Positions 27,361 through 37,800 are shown, counted from the stretch's first letter. The stretch: DNA of 64,000 bases from Gemmatimonadota bacterium (GCA_016719105.1 JADKAQ010000019.1:1-64000), one strand, 5' to 3'. Notes: generated by a model from the letters alone, not told the origin. Program-made: numbers and translations.

Positions 27361-28536
27361 GTGCGACGAGTTCATGTCACGATGATCGGCCTTTGCCTCG
27401 TGTGTCAGTCTACGCCAGCCCTGGCGCAGACGCGGCTCGACACGCTACGCACGAATTCGCGTGCCCTGCTCATTCGCGATGGCCTCAGCCGTTTCGACTG
27501 GTGGGTCGAGCCCGGTCCACAACCCGACACCTACCACACGAACTTCCCGCTCGTCGGCGGAGCAGTGACGTTCTACGCCGAGCGCGATTCGCTCACCGTG
27601 TTGGTGCGGCCGGGGGAGCATCGTGACTTCATCGTACGGGTGCGCGACAGCATCGACGTCGTGACGCGCGTGAGCGCCACCGCCGCCTACCCGCGTCCGC
27701 GCATCGTGAGCGGCGATACGCTGGCCGTGCAGATTGTGCCGTTCACCGTGCGCGACAACCGCATCTATGTCGACGGCACCATCAATGGCTCCGGGCCGCT
27801 GGTGATGCAGTTCGACCTTGGCGCCGATGGGCTCAACTTCAACAAGGACAAACTCGCCAAGGCGCCCAACATCCCGTGGGAGGCGACCGATGTGCTGGTC
27901 AACTCCGAAGGGCGCAACACGGTGCCGTCGAGTCGTCAGGTGACCATTCGGCTCGGCGCGATGGAGTGGACCGGACAGGCGATCGTACAGACGGGGAACA
28001 TGAAGGGGTACGAAGACGCAATCTTCGGCAACTCGCTGTTCCGCGATCGCGTCGTCGAGATCGACTATGACCGGCAGGTGCTCCGCATCCACCCGACCAT
28101 GCCGCCGATTGGCGCGGCCTTCGTCCGACATCCGCTCGCGCTCGACAACGGCGTGCGCCCGCTGATTCAAGGCGACCTCCTGGTCGATGGGGAACGCATC
28201 AGGGAGTGGTATCTGTTCGATACCGGGCACTCGGGCACGCTGCTCGTGTCGGCGCGTCAGAACCGCGACCACAAGCTCAGCGCGCGACTCGGTGCGTGGT
28301 TCGGCTTCGGCTCACGACGACTGTTCAAGGCGCGCGGCTTTCGCATCGGCGACGTGGAGCTGCCGCCGGCCATGGCGGTGCTTGAGCGCAAACACGACGT
28401 CGATCAGGGCGCCAAGTACGGTGGCATACTCGGCAACGCCTGGCTTCGTCGCTTCAACGTCATCCTCGACAATCGGCAGGGCGCACTCTGGCTGGCGCCG
28501 ACACGTGAGGCGAAGGGCGAGGTCGCGCAACGTTAG
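27361..28536 (+). CDS. Secreted retropepsin-like aspartyl protease family protein
   Basis: 391 residues from a GTG at 27361 with CGGAG upstream. The signal peptide ends TPALAQ. Two pepsin-type half-domains are visible: the first has 'LVMQFDLGADGLNFN' (Asp-Leu-Gly in place of Asp-Thr-Gly), the second 'EWYLFDTGHSGTLLVSA' with an intact DTG. Each is followed by hydrophobic strands and a 'GGILGNAWLRRFNVILDN' type strand. Similar bacterial proteins occur next to secreted hydrolases. With only one canonical Asp-Thr-Gly, activity is uncertain. The stop TAG lies inside CGTTAGGC (28531-28538). Confidence 0.82.
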   Translation: MRRVHVTMIGLCLVCQSTPALAQTRLDTLRTNSRALLIRDGLSRFDWWVEPGPQPDTYHTNFPLVGGAVTFYAERDSLTVLVRPGEHRDFIVRVRDSIDVVTRVSATAAYPRPRIVSGDTLAVQIVPFTVRDNRIYVDGTINGSGPLVMQFDLGADGLNFNKDKLAKAPNIPWEATDVLVNSEGRNTVPSSRQVTIRLGAMEWTGQAIVQTGNMKGYEDAIFGNSLFRDRVVEIDYDRQVLRIHPTMPPIGAAFVRHPLALDNGVRPLIQGDLLVDGERIREWYLFDTGHSGTLLVSARQNRDHKLSARLGAWFGFGSRRLFKARGFRIGDVELPPAMAVLERKHDVDQGAKYGGILGNAWLRRFNVILDNRQGALWLAPTREAKGEVAQR

Positions 28537-28672
28537 GCGGGTCTGCGAGATGCGTCTCCCCCACTTGTCCTTTTCCTGCAGCTCGCTCAACGTCCACCTC
28601 AAACGTGCCAAGGCGCGTGCGGCGCCGCGCCCGGCAGGCGCGGCCATCGATGCGCAGCGACGTCGGCGACGC

Positions 28673-28957
28673 TCAGTGCAGCAGCACCCAGGCGAACAGC
28701 GCGCTCAGTCCCGCGCAGGCCAGCGCGCCCCCCCACAGCCAGGGACCGCCCGCGCCGCCCGCCTTGAACAGGAGCATGGCGGCAACCACCACGCCAAGCA
28801 CCGCTGGCAGGGGAATGATGAGGTCGATGAGACGGACCAACGGGCGCGCACTGGTGCCGCCCATCCGCACGCGCGCGATGGACCAGAGGATGAACCAGGG
28901 CAGTTGCAGGGCAGCGGCTAGTGCCGGCAGGCGCGGCGACAAGACGGCAGGGTCCAT
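28673..28957 (-). CDS. Small integral membrane protein
   Basis: 94 residues from the ATG at 28957 (MDPAVLSPRLPALAAALQLP). Three hydrophobic segments are visible: about residues 10-27 (LAAALQLPWFILWSIARV), 38-65 (LVRLIDLIIPLPAVLGVVVAAMLLF) and 70-92 (GGPWLWGGALACAGLSALFAWVLL). I do not recognise the family. Convergent with the retropepsin-like gene. A longer frame reaching 29131 lacks coding character. Confidence 0.6.
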   Translation of the reverse strand: MDPAVLSPRLPALAAALQLPWFILWSIARVRMGGTSARPLVRLIDLIIPLPAVLGVVVAAMLLFKAGGAGGPWLWGGALACAGLSALFAWVLLH

Positions 28958-29112
28958 GTGGTAGCGGGGAGGGGGTGGCGCTCCGAATGATCGACGTGCA
29001 CGATGGTCAGTCGGCTCGACGCGAATCGGGACGACGCTACACCGCGACGGCCAGCGCCGCCAGAACTGCGCGGGCCGCGCTCCACGCCATGTCTGCCCCC
29101 GAGGGAGGTGTG

Positions 29113-29301
29113 ATGAGGTCGAACGATCCACCCGATGACGCCCGGCCCGCAGCGATCGACCAGCCGGCCGACGCGCCGGCCGATCCCGCGACGCCCGCCG
29201 TGCCGCCTAACGCGGAGCCCGACATGGACGCGATCCGCGAGGAGATCAACGCGCGGGAGCGAAAGGCGAACGCGGATCGCTTCCGTTCGATGGGGTGGTG
29301 A
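29113..29301 (+). CDS. Small acidic hypothetical protein
   Basis: 62 residues from the ATG at 29113, with a strong GGGAGG site six bases upstream. The first half is Asp/Pro/Ala-rich and probably disordered (DDARPAAIDQPADAPADPATPA). The second half looks like a charged amphipathic helix (DMDAIREEINARERKANADRFRSMGW). No family was recognised. The good ribosome site and the ordered C-terminus argue for a real gene. It is flanked by minus-strand genes on both sides. Confidence 0.5.
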   Translation: MRSNDPPDDARPAAIDQPADAPADPATPAVPPNAEPDMDAIREEINARERKANADRFRSMGW

Positions 29302-29356
29302 GACCAGCACGGTACGCTCGTCGCTTCCATGCCGTGACCGCCTGTACCAACCACTG

Positions 29357-30025
29357 TCAGGCCTCGGCGGGCACCGTCTCGCGTTTCGCAGTGGCGCGGA
29401 GCAAGGGCCACCACGACAGCCACAGTTCGAGCAACAGGAGTGGTACCACCCAGCTTGCCCATTCCCGGGTCGCGTCGCGGAGGTCGGCGTTGGTCACATA
29501 GAAGAACAGCCAATCCTGCGCGTCGAACATCAGACGGAGCCACACGAGCACCAGCGCGAGGCCATAGCTGCGAATCATGAACAGTCGGTGCGCGCGGAAC
29601 TGCCTCCGTACGGCACAACGCCATGCCGCGAGCGTGAAGAACAGCCACAGGCCGCCGAGCAGCGCGAGGGGAAGACGCGACCCTTCGTACTCGCCCACGA
29701 TCGCGCCAAGATAGATCGCCGTCAGCGCGGCAATCGACGCGCCGACGACGTACGCCCGACCGAGCCATCGGTGTAAGTCTGGGCGCTCCGATCGAAGCGA
29801 CGCAATGAACTGCAACGGCGCGCCGACAATCACGGGCAGCGCGGCAGCCAGATGGGTCGCGTACCACAGTTGCTTGTTGAGCAACGTCGGGCCGAGCCGG
29901 TCCGGTACCACGAACCGATAGTGGATGGCACGATAGAGGTAGTAGCCGCTCAAGGCGACCACGAGCAGCCACCCCACACGCCTGGTGCCGCGTACAAGCG
30001 CAGTGTCCGACACGGTGTACCCCAT
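29357..30025 (-). CDS. DUF2306-type integral membrane protein
   Basis: 222 residues from the ATG at 30025. About six membrane helices are visible (WLLVVALSGYYLY, LAAALPVIVGAPLQF, YVVGASIAALTAIYLGAIVG, LALLGGLWLFFTLAAW, YGLALVLVWLRLMF, WVVPLLLLELWLSWW). The 'RPDLHRWLGRAYV' and 'RAHRLFMIRSYGL' motifs, with conserved His and Arg on inner loops, match the DUF2306 family. The function is unknown. It is divergent from the carboxylesterase at 30518. Confidence 0.82.
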   Translation of the reverse strand: MGYTVSDTALVRGTRRVGWLLVVALSGYYLYRAIHYRFVVPDRLGPTLLNKQLWYATHLAAALPVIVGAPLQFIASLRSERPDLHRWLGRAYVVGASIAALTAIYLGAIVGEYEGSRLPLALLGGLWLFFTLAAWRCAVRRQFRAHRLFMIRSYGLALVLVWLRLMFDAQDWLFFYVTNADLRDATREWASWVVPLLLLELWLSWWPLLRATAKRETVPAEA

Positions 30026-30517
30026 GACAGGTGGGAGGTCGCCTAACGTGCAGGCCGAGCTCTGGCCGAGGGTCGTGACGCGGCGGCGCAGCTGCGGCCA
30101 GCCATGGCTCGGCGGGCTCTTGTTCCCGGTGTGTCGACCGCGGCAGGGGAGTTACGCCGCGCGGGGCTCGTAGTCAACCAGCGCCCGGACGCCAGGCGCC
30201 GCATGCAGGCGCGTGCGATGGTCGTAGCGGACGGAGTGTCGCAGCGCTGTCGCGAAGGACGGGGTCGGTGGCGAAGGTGGCCCCAATTCATCCGGGAATG
30301 TCCGGTCTCCGTCAGCAAACACGCCAAGCGGCTCACGAGGTGCACCACGATGCGGCCACCGTACGCATCGTTAGGTCTGCGAGACCGCACCGTGCGCCGG
30401 TGCTCGCGAGGCAGGGCATTGGGGACTATACTCAGTCCCGCCCGATGGATATGCCTCACCGGGTGCCGCCTCGTGACGACGACGACGCGGCGGATACTCT
30501 CGACAGATGAGCGCACC
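30026..30517. other. Divergent intergenic region, 492 bp, with palindromic promoter-like site
   Basis: GCCTAACG lies at 30043-30050 and GTTAGGT near 30371. GGGACT (30422-30427), six bases, AGTCCC (30434-30439) is a perfect palindrome whose centre contains TATACT, a good -10 match about 80 bp before the ATG at 30518. No matching -35 was found. An 80-codon plus-strand frame here has no ribosome site and is not called. Confidence 0.4.
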
Positions 30518-32137
30518 ATGAACGAAACCGAAGTGGGACCGCTGTCGCGTCGCAACTTCCTGGCGACGATGAGCGCGGGCGCGCTCGCGGTGTCGTCGGG
30601 AACCGTCGCGCCGTGGCAGCGCGATCCCGCCCCAACGGCGACGACCGACGCGGGGGTCGTGCGCGGCACGCTCTCGCCGGCGGGTGTCGCCGTCTTTCGG
30701 GGAGTTCCCTACGCGGCGAGCACCGAAGGGCGCAATCGCTTCCGTCCCCCGGCACCGGTGACGCCGTGGACCGGGGTGCGTGACGCGCTCGAGCCGGGGG
30801 CCATCGCGCCGCAGAACGACGACGACCGCATGGGGCTCTTCGCACGCTACCGGCAAGGCGAGGACTGCCTCAACCTCAACGTCTGGACTCCCGCGCTCGA
30901 TGGCGCGAAGCGTCCCGTCGTCGTCTTCATGCACGGCGGCGGGTTCGCGACGGGGGCAGGGAGCCTCGGCCTCTACGACGGGACGATTCTCGCCAAGGCC
31001 CACGACGTCGTCGTGGTCACGATCAACTACCGGCTCGGCATCCTCGGCTTTCCCCCGTTCCAGCTCCACGGGAGCGACGTCTCGAGCAACCTCGGCGTGC
31101 TCGACGCGATGGCTGCGCTCGAGTGGGTGCAGCGCAACATCGCCGCCTTCGGCGGTGACCCCGCGCGCGTGCTGCAGTGCGGGCAGTCGGCCGGGGCGAT
31201 GATCTCGGCCGCGCTCGGCGTGATCCCGGATGCGGCTCCACTGTATCAGCGGGCGGCGCCATTCAGCATGCAGGCACTGGTGACGCTCGACCGCGAACGG
31301 CAGGCCCGGTTCACCCATGAAGTCCTCGCCGCGTTAGGCCTCGGGCCAAAGGCACTGCCGACCCTTGCGAGCCTCCCCTTCGCCGACCTGCTGCGCGCCC
31401 AAGACGTCGTGCGCGCCCTGGGGATCGCCGCGATCGATCCCGAGGACCAGATGCGCTGGCCCTTCTCGTTCAACCACGACGACGTCACCTTTCGCGACGA
31501 TCCGGCGACGTCGATCGCAAAGGGGCGGTACCGCAATGTCCCCACGCTCATCGGGGCGACCACCGAGGAGCTCCTGCTCTCGCCGGCGCAGGAGCGCGCC
31601 AACCCCACGGCGCGCGCGCGGCTGGCGCAGGACGGCTATCTCGCGGCGTTAGGCACGCACATCGGGGCGGAGCGCGCCGCGTCGATCTGGTCGACCTATC
31701 GCGCCGCGTATCCCGACGCATCCGAGCTCGACGTGGCTGGGCTCATGGAGACCGACCGCCTCTACCGCATTCCCGCGCTGCGCATCGCCGAGTCGCTGGC
31801 GCCCCGCCATCGGTCGTGGAGCTATGCGATGGCCTACCGGGGGACGGGTCCCGTCTTCAAGGGGGCACATCACGCGATTGACCTCCCCTTCTGGTTCGGC
31901 GCGCTGCGCTACCCGCAGGTCGCGGCCATCTTCCTCGGACACGAAGCCACGCCAGAGGAGACCGCGCTCTCGGGGGCGATGCAGCGCACCCTCGTCGACT
32001 TTGCACGTGACGGCCGCGCGGACTGGGCGCCGTACGACGCCATTCGACGCACGACCAAGCGCTTCGATCTCGCAATCACCGTGGAGTCCGATCCGCAGGG
32101 CGCAACCCGCAAGAGCTGGGAGGGGTTGGTGCGCTAG
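30518..32137 (+). CDS. Tat-exported type-B carboxylesterase
   Basis: 539 residues from the ATG at 30518. A twin-arginine signal 'LSRRNFLATMSAGALAVSSG' is present. Family signatures: 'FRGVPYAASTEGRNRFRPP', 'GEDCLNLNVWTPA', 'FMHGGGFATGAGS' and 'FGGDPARVLQCGQSAGAMIS'. The nucleophile Ser224 sits in GQSAG, where most members have GESAG. A late 'FKGAHHAIDLPFWFGAL' carries the catalytic His. It is a paralogue of the gene at 23979-25580 but uses a different export route. Two CGTTAGGC words (31332 and 31647) supply its TTA codons. Confidence 0.92.
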   Translation: MNETEVGPLSRRNFLATMSAGALAVSSGTVAPWQRDPAPTATTDAGVVRGTLSPAGVAVFRGVPYAASTEGRNRFRPPAPVTPWTGVRDALEPGAIAPQNDDDRMGLFARYRQGEDCLNLNVWTPALDGAKRPVVVFMHGGGFATGAGSLGLYDGTILAKAHDVVVVTINYRLGILGFPPFQLHGSDVSSNLGVLDAMAALEWVQRNIAAFGGDPARVLQCGQSAGAMISAALGVIPDAAPLYQRAAPFSMQALVTLDRERQARFTHEVLAALGLGPKALPTLASLPFADLLRAQDVVRALGIAAIDPEDQMRWPFSFNHDDVTFRDDPATSIAKGRYRNVPTLIGATTEELLLSPAQERANPTARARLAQDGYLAALGTHIGAERAASIWSTYRAAYPDASELDVAGLMETDRLYRIPALRIAESLAPRHRSWSYAMAYRGTGPVFKGAHHAIDLPFWFGALRYPQVAAIFLGHEATPEETALSGAMQRTLVDFARDGRADWAPYDAIRRTTKRFDLAITVESDPQGATRKSWEGLVR

Positions 32138-32355
32138 ACCGACTTCCCATCGCACGCGGCCTGAGAGCGGAGTCAGTCGCCGTTCGAGAGCCCGAAGCAC
32201 CGACGCACGCGAAGGTCGGTGTCGGCCTGCTTCGCTACCGCGACCGTCCGCACGAACCCGCCGTTAGCTCGTGAGGGATCAGCACGCCTGATAGTACACG
32301 TCCTGCGGGCATCGGCCTAACGCTAATCGCTCCACCGGACGTCGGGCTCGGCCGC

Positions 32356-33885
32356 TCAACGCCGAACGAGCTCCGACAGCCACGCCCCCGTGGTCGACAC
32401 TCGCCGGTCGGGAAGCACCCCGGTCGCATTGTGCCCGCCCTCCGGCAGGCGCCCAGAGGTCGCGATGAGCGGCATCACCAGCGTCTGTCCCATCGACGCA
32501 CACCCCACCCGCGAGAGGAACGTCGACTGGTAGTCGATGCTGCCACCGGTCGGCGCGCCGACGATCGTCGCGCGTCCCATGCGCCGGGCCCAGAGCACGA
32601 CCTGCTCGGCCGCCGAGACGGTTGAGCCGTCCGTGAGGACGAAGACCTGCTGGTCCTCGCGCGGACGCCGTCGTGGCGCCGGCGGCGGCTGCACGCGCGC
32701 GTTTGGATCGAACGGGATGAGTTCCCCGGGACGCGCGCGCAACCGATCGACCAGTCCCTTGGGTGCCCACCCCATGCGCTCCCACACGGCGATCATCGCG
32801 GGCGAGCTGCGCACGAGCGCGTCCGCAGGTGTCGGAGCATCCTCCTCTCGGGACAGCAAGCGGTCGCCCCACAGAAGGGGAAGCAGCGGCAGCACCTGTC
32901 CCGAACTCCCGCCCTCGTTGCCACGCAGGTCGATCACCACCCGTCGCCGCTCGCGCAGGCGATCCCATTCGCGGTCGATGCTCGCGGCGAGCGCGGGGCC
33001 ATGTGACGGATCGAAGGTCACGACGGAGACGACTGCCGTCGAGTCGTCGGGGAAGGCGACGAGCGGACGTCGCGGGTCGAGCGTATCAACGAACGCCAGC
33101 GCCTCGGCGGGATCGACGCGGCCCCAGAGCAGCGGCGCCATGCGGAGGAGCGCGCCTCGGGAGAACTCCACCGGCGACGTCCGCGGGTGGAAGGCATCGT
33201 CCCAGACCGTGGAGATCCACTCGCCGTTCACGCGGACAAACTCGGCGCGCACCTGCCCTGGCATCCAGGGTCCGCTATCGACGGCCATCACCACGCCGGT
33301 CGCGCGATCACGCGCGTCGTCGTCAGCGATGACGGCGATGCGGTATCCCGGTCCGCGCCAGATCCCCTCGACGGGCGCGAGTGCGATGCCGCGCGTGCGC
33401 TTGGCGCGCAGCGAGTCGCGCACCGCGCGCTCGTTCCATGGGTCGCGCGCCGAGATCGCGTGCCGCGGGCGAGCGCCGCGGCGCGCGGGCAGGCCAGCGG
33501 AGTCGCCCGCGGGGCGGTCGACGATCAGCAGGTGTCCGTCGCGGAAGAAGCGGACGAGGCGCCGCAGGAGTGCCGAGCAGGCGCGCGCGTCGGCACCGTC
33601 GGCGTGCGGTCGCAGCGAGTCCACGTGCGCGCGCCACGCGAGAGAGCGCGCGTCGCGCACCTCGAGCGGAAAGGCGACGTAGTCGGTCTCGATCGCCGTG
33701 ACGGTCCGCGCGAATATCGCCGCGCATTCGCACGGCAGATCCGGACGTGGTGGCTGCGCCGGGAGCGGGGCGGCGTCGAGTGCGACGAGGAACAGGGCGG
33801 TGACCATCGCGGCGCGCCGCGCGATGCGCGCGGGTCCGGCGACGGTGCGGGCGCGGACGGACTGCGGAGTGGATGATGTAGGCAT
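32356..33885 (-). CDS. Secreted S41-family (tail-specific) peptidase
   Basis: 509 residues from the ATG at 33885. Signal peptide with core 'MVTALFLVALDAAPLPAQ'. The N-terminal region is helical ('AIFARTVTAIETDYVAFPLE', 'LLRRLVRFFRDGHLLI'). The S41 core follows: 'RRRVVIDLRGNEGGSSGQVLPLLPLLW' and 'QQVFVLTDGSTVSAAEQVVLWARRMGRATIVGAPTGG'. The serine in DGSTVSAAE is in the usual nucleophile position. No PDZ domain is obvious. It should process peptides in the periplasm. It converges with the carboxylesterase across 218 bp and is divergent from the ECF sigma gene across only 85 bp. Confidence 0.88.
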   Translation of the reverse strand: MPTSSTPQSVRARTVAGPARIARRAAMVTALFLVALDAAPLPAQPPRPDLPCECAAIFARTVTAIETDYVAFPLEVRDARSLAWRAHVDSLRPHADGADARACSALLRRLVRFFRDGHLLIVDRPAGDSAGLPARRGARPRHAISARDPWNERAVRDSLRAKRTRGIALAPVEGIWRGPGYRIAVIADDDARDRATGVVMAVDSGPWMPGQVRAEFVRVNGEWISTVWDDAFHPRTSPVEFSRGALLRMAPLLWGRVDPAEALAFVDTLDPRRPLVAFPDDSTAVVSVVTFDPSHGPALAASIDREWDRLRERRRVVIDLRGNEGGSSGQVLPLLPLLWGDRLLSREEDAPTPADALVRSSPAMIAVWERMGWAPKGLVDRLRARPGELIPFDPNARVQPPPAPRRRPREDQQVFVLTDGSTVSAAEQVVLWARRMGRATIVGAPTGGSIDYQSTFLSRVGCASMGQTLVMPLIATSGRLPEGGHNATGVLPDRRVSTTGAWLSELVRR

Positions 33886-33970
33886 GCTCACCTCACACCC
33901 GCCGACCGAGATCCGCTTACCGGCGCGCCGCCTAAGCGCACTCGGCCCGGCCGGTGTGATAGCATACAAG

Positions 33971-34501
33971 ATGCCCTCCGCAGTCTCCTCACACGACGCC
34001 GAGTCGTTCGAACGCCTCTATCGGGCGCACCGGGAGCAGGTCTTCGCGACCTGCTTCCGGCTGTGCGGCGACCGCGTGAAGGCGGGCGAATGGATGCAGG
34101 ACGTGTTCGTGCGCATCTGGGAGCAGTGGGATGCGCTCGACGATCCGGGGAACGCGGGCGGATGGGTGCACCGCGTCACGCTCAACACGGTTTTCAACGT
34201 GAAGCGGGCCGACCGGCGCAGGCTGTCGCGGGTCGCGCTCGCCGACGACTTCGCCTCCGCGCTCCCCGAGCCATCCGTGGGAGGTGCGTCGGCGTTCGCG
34301 ACCCCGACACCGATACGCCGCATCGCGCTCGACCGTGCGATGGAGACCCTCACGGGCCGGGCGCGCGAGGTCTTCGTCCTGCACGACGTGGAAGGCCTTC
34401 CCACGGACGAAATCGCTCACCTCCTGCACATGGCGCCGAGCACGGTGCGGGTGCAGCTCTCCCGCGCGCGCGCGCGGCTTCGCGAGGCGCTCTCGACATG
34501 A
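33971..34501 (+). CDS. ECF-type RNA polymerase sigma factor
   Basis: 176 residues from the ATG at 33971. Region 2 is at about residues 8-75 ('FERLYRAHREQVFATCFRLCGDRVKAGEWMQDVFVRIWEQW') and region 4 at about 115-174 ('AMETLTGRAREVFVLHDVEGLPTDEIAHLLHMAPSTVRVQLSRARARLREAL'). It directs polymerase to stress-type promoters. It overlaps the next gene by ATGA (stop 34499-34501, start 34498), so the downstream protein is its likely regulator. It shares an 85-bp divergent region with the S41 peptidase, a possible target. Confidence 0.93.
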   Translation: MPSAVSSHDAESFERLYRAHREQVFATCFRLCGDRVKAGEWMQDVFVRIWEQWDALDDPGNAGGWVHRVTLNTVFNVKRADRRRLSRVALADDFASALPEPSVGGASAFATPTPIRRIALDRAMETLTGRAREVFVLHDVEGLPTDEIAHLLHMAPSTVRVQLSRARARLREALST

Positions 34502-34773
34502 AGGATCATCCGGACGACCTCGCGATCCGTGAGGCGGCGGCGCTCGAACGGCAGCGGACCTATGGGGCCCCCGATCTCTGGCCGCAGATCGCGGCGCGCA
34601 CCATCCACCGGGATGCGGTGCGGCGGGAGGTACTGCGGTCACTTCGACGGCCGCTCCTGCTCTGGCTGCTCGTCGCGTTCGGGCTGGGCGTCGCGGCCAC
34701 CGAGACGGTACGGACGCTCAGCGCTCGTGCGGCGGCGGCAGCGGCGGCCGTGCCGCGTCGTGAGGTTCCCTAA
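34498..34773 (+). CDS. Small single-pass membrane protein, putative sigma regulator
   Basis: 91 residues; the start overlaps the sigma-factor stop by four bases, so translation is coupled. The N-terminal 50 residues are charged and helical (DDLAIREAAALERQRTYGAPDLWPQIAARTIHR). One transmembrane helix follows ('LLLWLLVAFGLGVAATETV', about residues 53-72), then a short Ala-rich tail. The order and coupling suggest an anti-sigma factor, but the zinc-binding HxxxCxxC motif of the common type is absent, so the assignment rests on position. The stop TAA is part of CCCTAACG. Confidence 0.75.
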   Translation: MKDHPDDLAIREAAALERQRTYGAPDLWPQIAARTIHRDAVRREVLRSLRRPLLLWLLVAFGLGVAATETVRTLSARAAAAAAAVPRREVP

Positions 34774-34810
34774 CGAGGACGCGCAACCGCTGCCGATTCA
34801 TCACCATCAT

Positions 34811-37800
34811 TCACGGCACGCGCCCCACCCGCCCCGGCGTCCACGGCGCCCCCGCCGCCTCGAGCGCCGCACGCAACCGCGCGACGTCCCCATCCACGAA
34901 GGCGCGCCACTCGCGCGCAACCGCGGCCAGCTCGCCCTCGGCCAGCTCCGCCTGCTCCCGCTGTGTCGCCGTCGCCGGCAGCCGCGTGCCGAACGTGCTC
35001 GTCGCGGTCCACACCCGTTCCGAGATGGACCGCTCGTTCGACTGGTTGAGGCGCGCGCGCGCCGGGTCGCCGCTCAGGCGGCGCTCGAAGCCGGCCAGCG
35101 ACGCCATGATCGAATCGAGCTGCGCGTGCAACGCCGGTGCGGCGCGCGGTGTGGCGATCAGCGTCGCCCGCACGCGCCGCAGTTCGCCGTGCAGTTGCCC
35201 AATCTCCGACTCGGTGATCGCGAGTCGTCGCGCCAGCTCGGCCACGCGCTCCTGGAACGCCGCGGCGGCCACCAGGTCCACGTTGCCGCGCACGTTAGGC
35301 ACCGACTTCACCTCGAACCCCTGCGCCGCGCCCAGCTCGCGCACCCCACTCGCCGACACCAGCACGAGCTGCGCCGAGTAGCGCCCCGGTGCCACCAGCG
35401 GGCCCGTGGGCTCCCCGACCCAGGGGGGCTGGAACGCCGGCCGCTCGAGCCGCACCGGCTCGGGGCTTGGGCCCCGCAAATCCCACGCGATGCGATGCAG
35501 CCCCGCGCGCGCCGGCACCTCGAGCGTGCGCACCCGACGCCCGGTGGCATCGCTCACCACAACGAGCACCGTGGGGCCCGACTCCAGCGCCTCCGCGCGC
35601 AGCCGGTCGTAGCCGGGGAAGGGCGAGTCGATCCCTCGCGCGCGTTGCGCCTGCTCTGCCGCACGCCGCGATTCGCGCGCCGTAGCCGGCAGCTCCGTCA
35701 GGTACACGGTGAGCAGCGCGCCAAACGGCGTGTTCTCGGCGGTGAAGTCATCGCTCCCCAACTCAGGGCGTCCCGCGGCCTGCGCCACCTGATAGGGGAC
35801 GAACCACCACGCATCGCGCACGGGAAGCAGCGCGCCGCCATCGGCGCGCGCGCCGGCGGCGACCGCGCGTAGCGGCGTGTAGTCGTCGAGCACATAGAAG
35901 CCGCGCCCGAACGTCGCGGCGACCAGATCGTTGTCGCGCCGATGCAGCTTGATGTCGCGCACCGCGGTGGTCGGCATCCCCCCGGTCAGCTTGTGCCAGT
36001 TCGTGCCGCCGTTGGGCGTCCAGTACACGCCGAACTCGGTCCCCGCAAAGAGCAGCTCGGGGCGCACGTGATCCTGCTGCACGGCCCAGACGATCGTGCC
36101 GCGGGGCAGGTCGCCGGCAATCGAGCGCCAGCTACGGCCCAAGTCACTGCTCGTGAACAGATAGGGCGCAAAGTCGCCCATCTTGTGGTTGTCGGCCGCC
36201 ACGAAAATCGTGCGGGCATCGTGCACCGACGTCTCCACATCGTTCACATACGAGAGCGCTGGCAAGCCGGGGAGCGCCGCCGCGCGCGTCCAGGTCGCGC
36301 CGCCGTCGCTCGTCACCTGCACCAGCCCATCATCGGTGCCGACGACAAGGGTGCCAGCTGCAACGGACGACTCGCTGATCGACGTCGTCGTCGCATACTT
36401 CGACATCGCCGCATTGTCGTGCAGCGCGTCCACGCTCCAGGTGCGGCCGTAGAAGCGTTGCGCGTAGCGCTCCTGGCCGAGCGTGAGGTCGGGGCTGATG
36501 GCCGTCCAGCGGTCGCCACGGTCATCGCTGCGCCAGATGCGCTGCGACCCGAAGTAGACGCGCGAGGGCTGATGCGGGCTCACCATGATGGGCGAGTCCC
36601 AGTTCCAGCGCTCGGGCGGGTCGCCCGCCCTGCCGCGCGGTTGGATCGTCACCAACTCCTCGTTGCGCCTGTCGCGGCGGAAGAGGAAGCCTTCCTGCTC
36701 CATCATGTAGGCGATGTCGGGGTCGCCGGGCTCGAAGGCCACCCCGTAGCCGTCGGCACCTAACGGCACGTACCAGTCCTGGTTGCGGATGCCGTCCTGG
36801 TTCATCGTGCGCGACGGGCCGATGTAGGTCCCCATGTCCTGCGCGCCGCCGAGGACGTCGTAGAACGGGGCGCGGTCACTCAGCGCCACCTTGTAGAACT
36901 GCGACGCCGGAATGTTCGGGAAGTGACGGAAGCGCTTCCCTTCGTCGAACGTCTCGTAGAGGCCGGCGTCGGTACCGACGAGCATGTGGCGGCCATCGGC
37001 GGGGTCGATCCACATGGCGTGGTTGTCGCTGTGCTTGTCGTGCCCGCTCTCCAGGTTGGTGAAGGTCGCACCGCCGTCGCGCGTCACCTGAAGGAAGACA
37101 TCCATCTGGTACACGAGGTCGGCGTTCACCGGCGACGCCTCGATCTCCTGGTAATAATGCGGTCCCGTTCCCCCCGAGATGTAGCTGTTGCGCTTCTCCC
37201 AGCTCTCACCCCGGTCGCGCGAGCGGTAGAAGCCTCGCTCCTCGGCGTTCGCCTCGATCGTGGCGTACACCAGGCGCGGATCGGCCGCGGTGACGGCGAG
37301 CCCGATCTTCCCCTTGTCACCGGCGGGGAGCCCGGCGCTCACGCGCCGCCAGGTGCGCCCGTTGTCGGTGGACTTGTGGATGCCGGAGCTCGCGCCGCCG
37401 GCGAGCAATCCCCATACGTGGCGCCGCCGCTGGTACGAGGCGGCGTACACGACATCGGGATTGGACGGATCGAACTCCAGGTCGGTGACGCCAGTGTGTT
37501 CATCGATGGACAGCACCGCCGTCCACGTGGCACCGCCGTCGGTGGTGCGATACGCGCCGCGCTCACCACCGGCCGACCAGAGCGGCCCCTCGGCGGCGAC
37601 GAGCACCGTGTTGCCGTCACGCGGATCGATGAGGATCTTGCCGATGTGCTGCGACTGCGGGAGCCCCATGCGCTGCCACGTGTGGCCGGCATCGCGGCTT
37701 TTGTACACGCCATCGCCCCACCCCACGTGGCGCCCGCTGACGTTCTCGCCGGTCCCCACCCAGACGATCTCGGGGTGGGCAGGATCGATCGCCACCGCCC

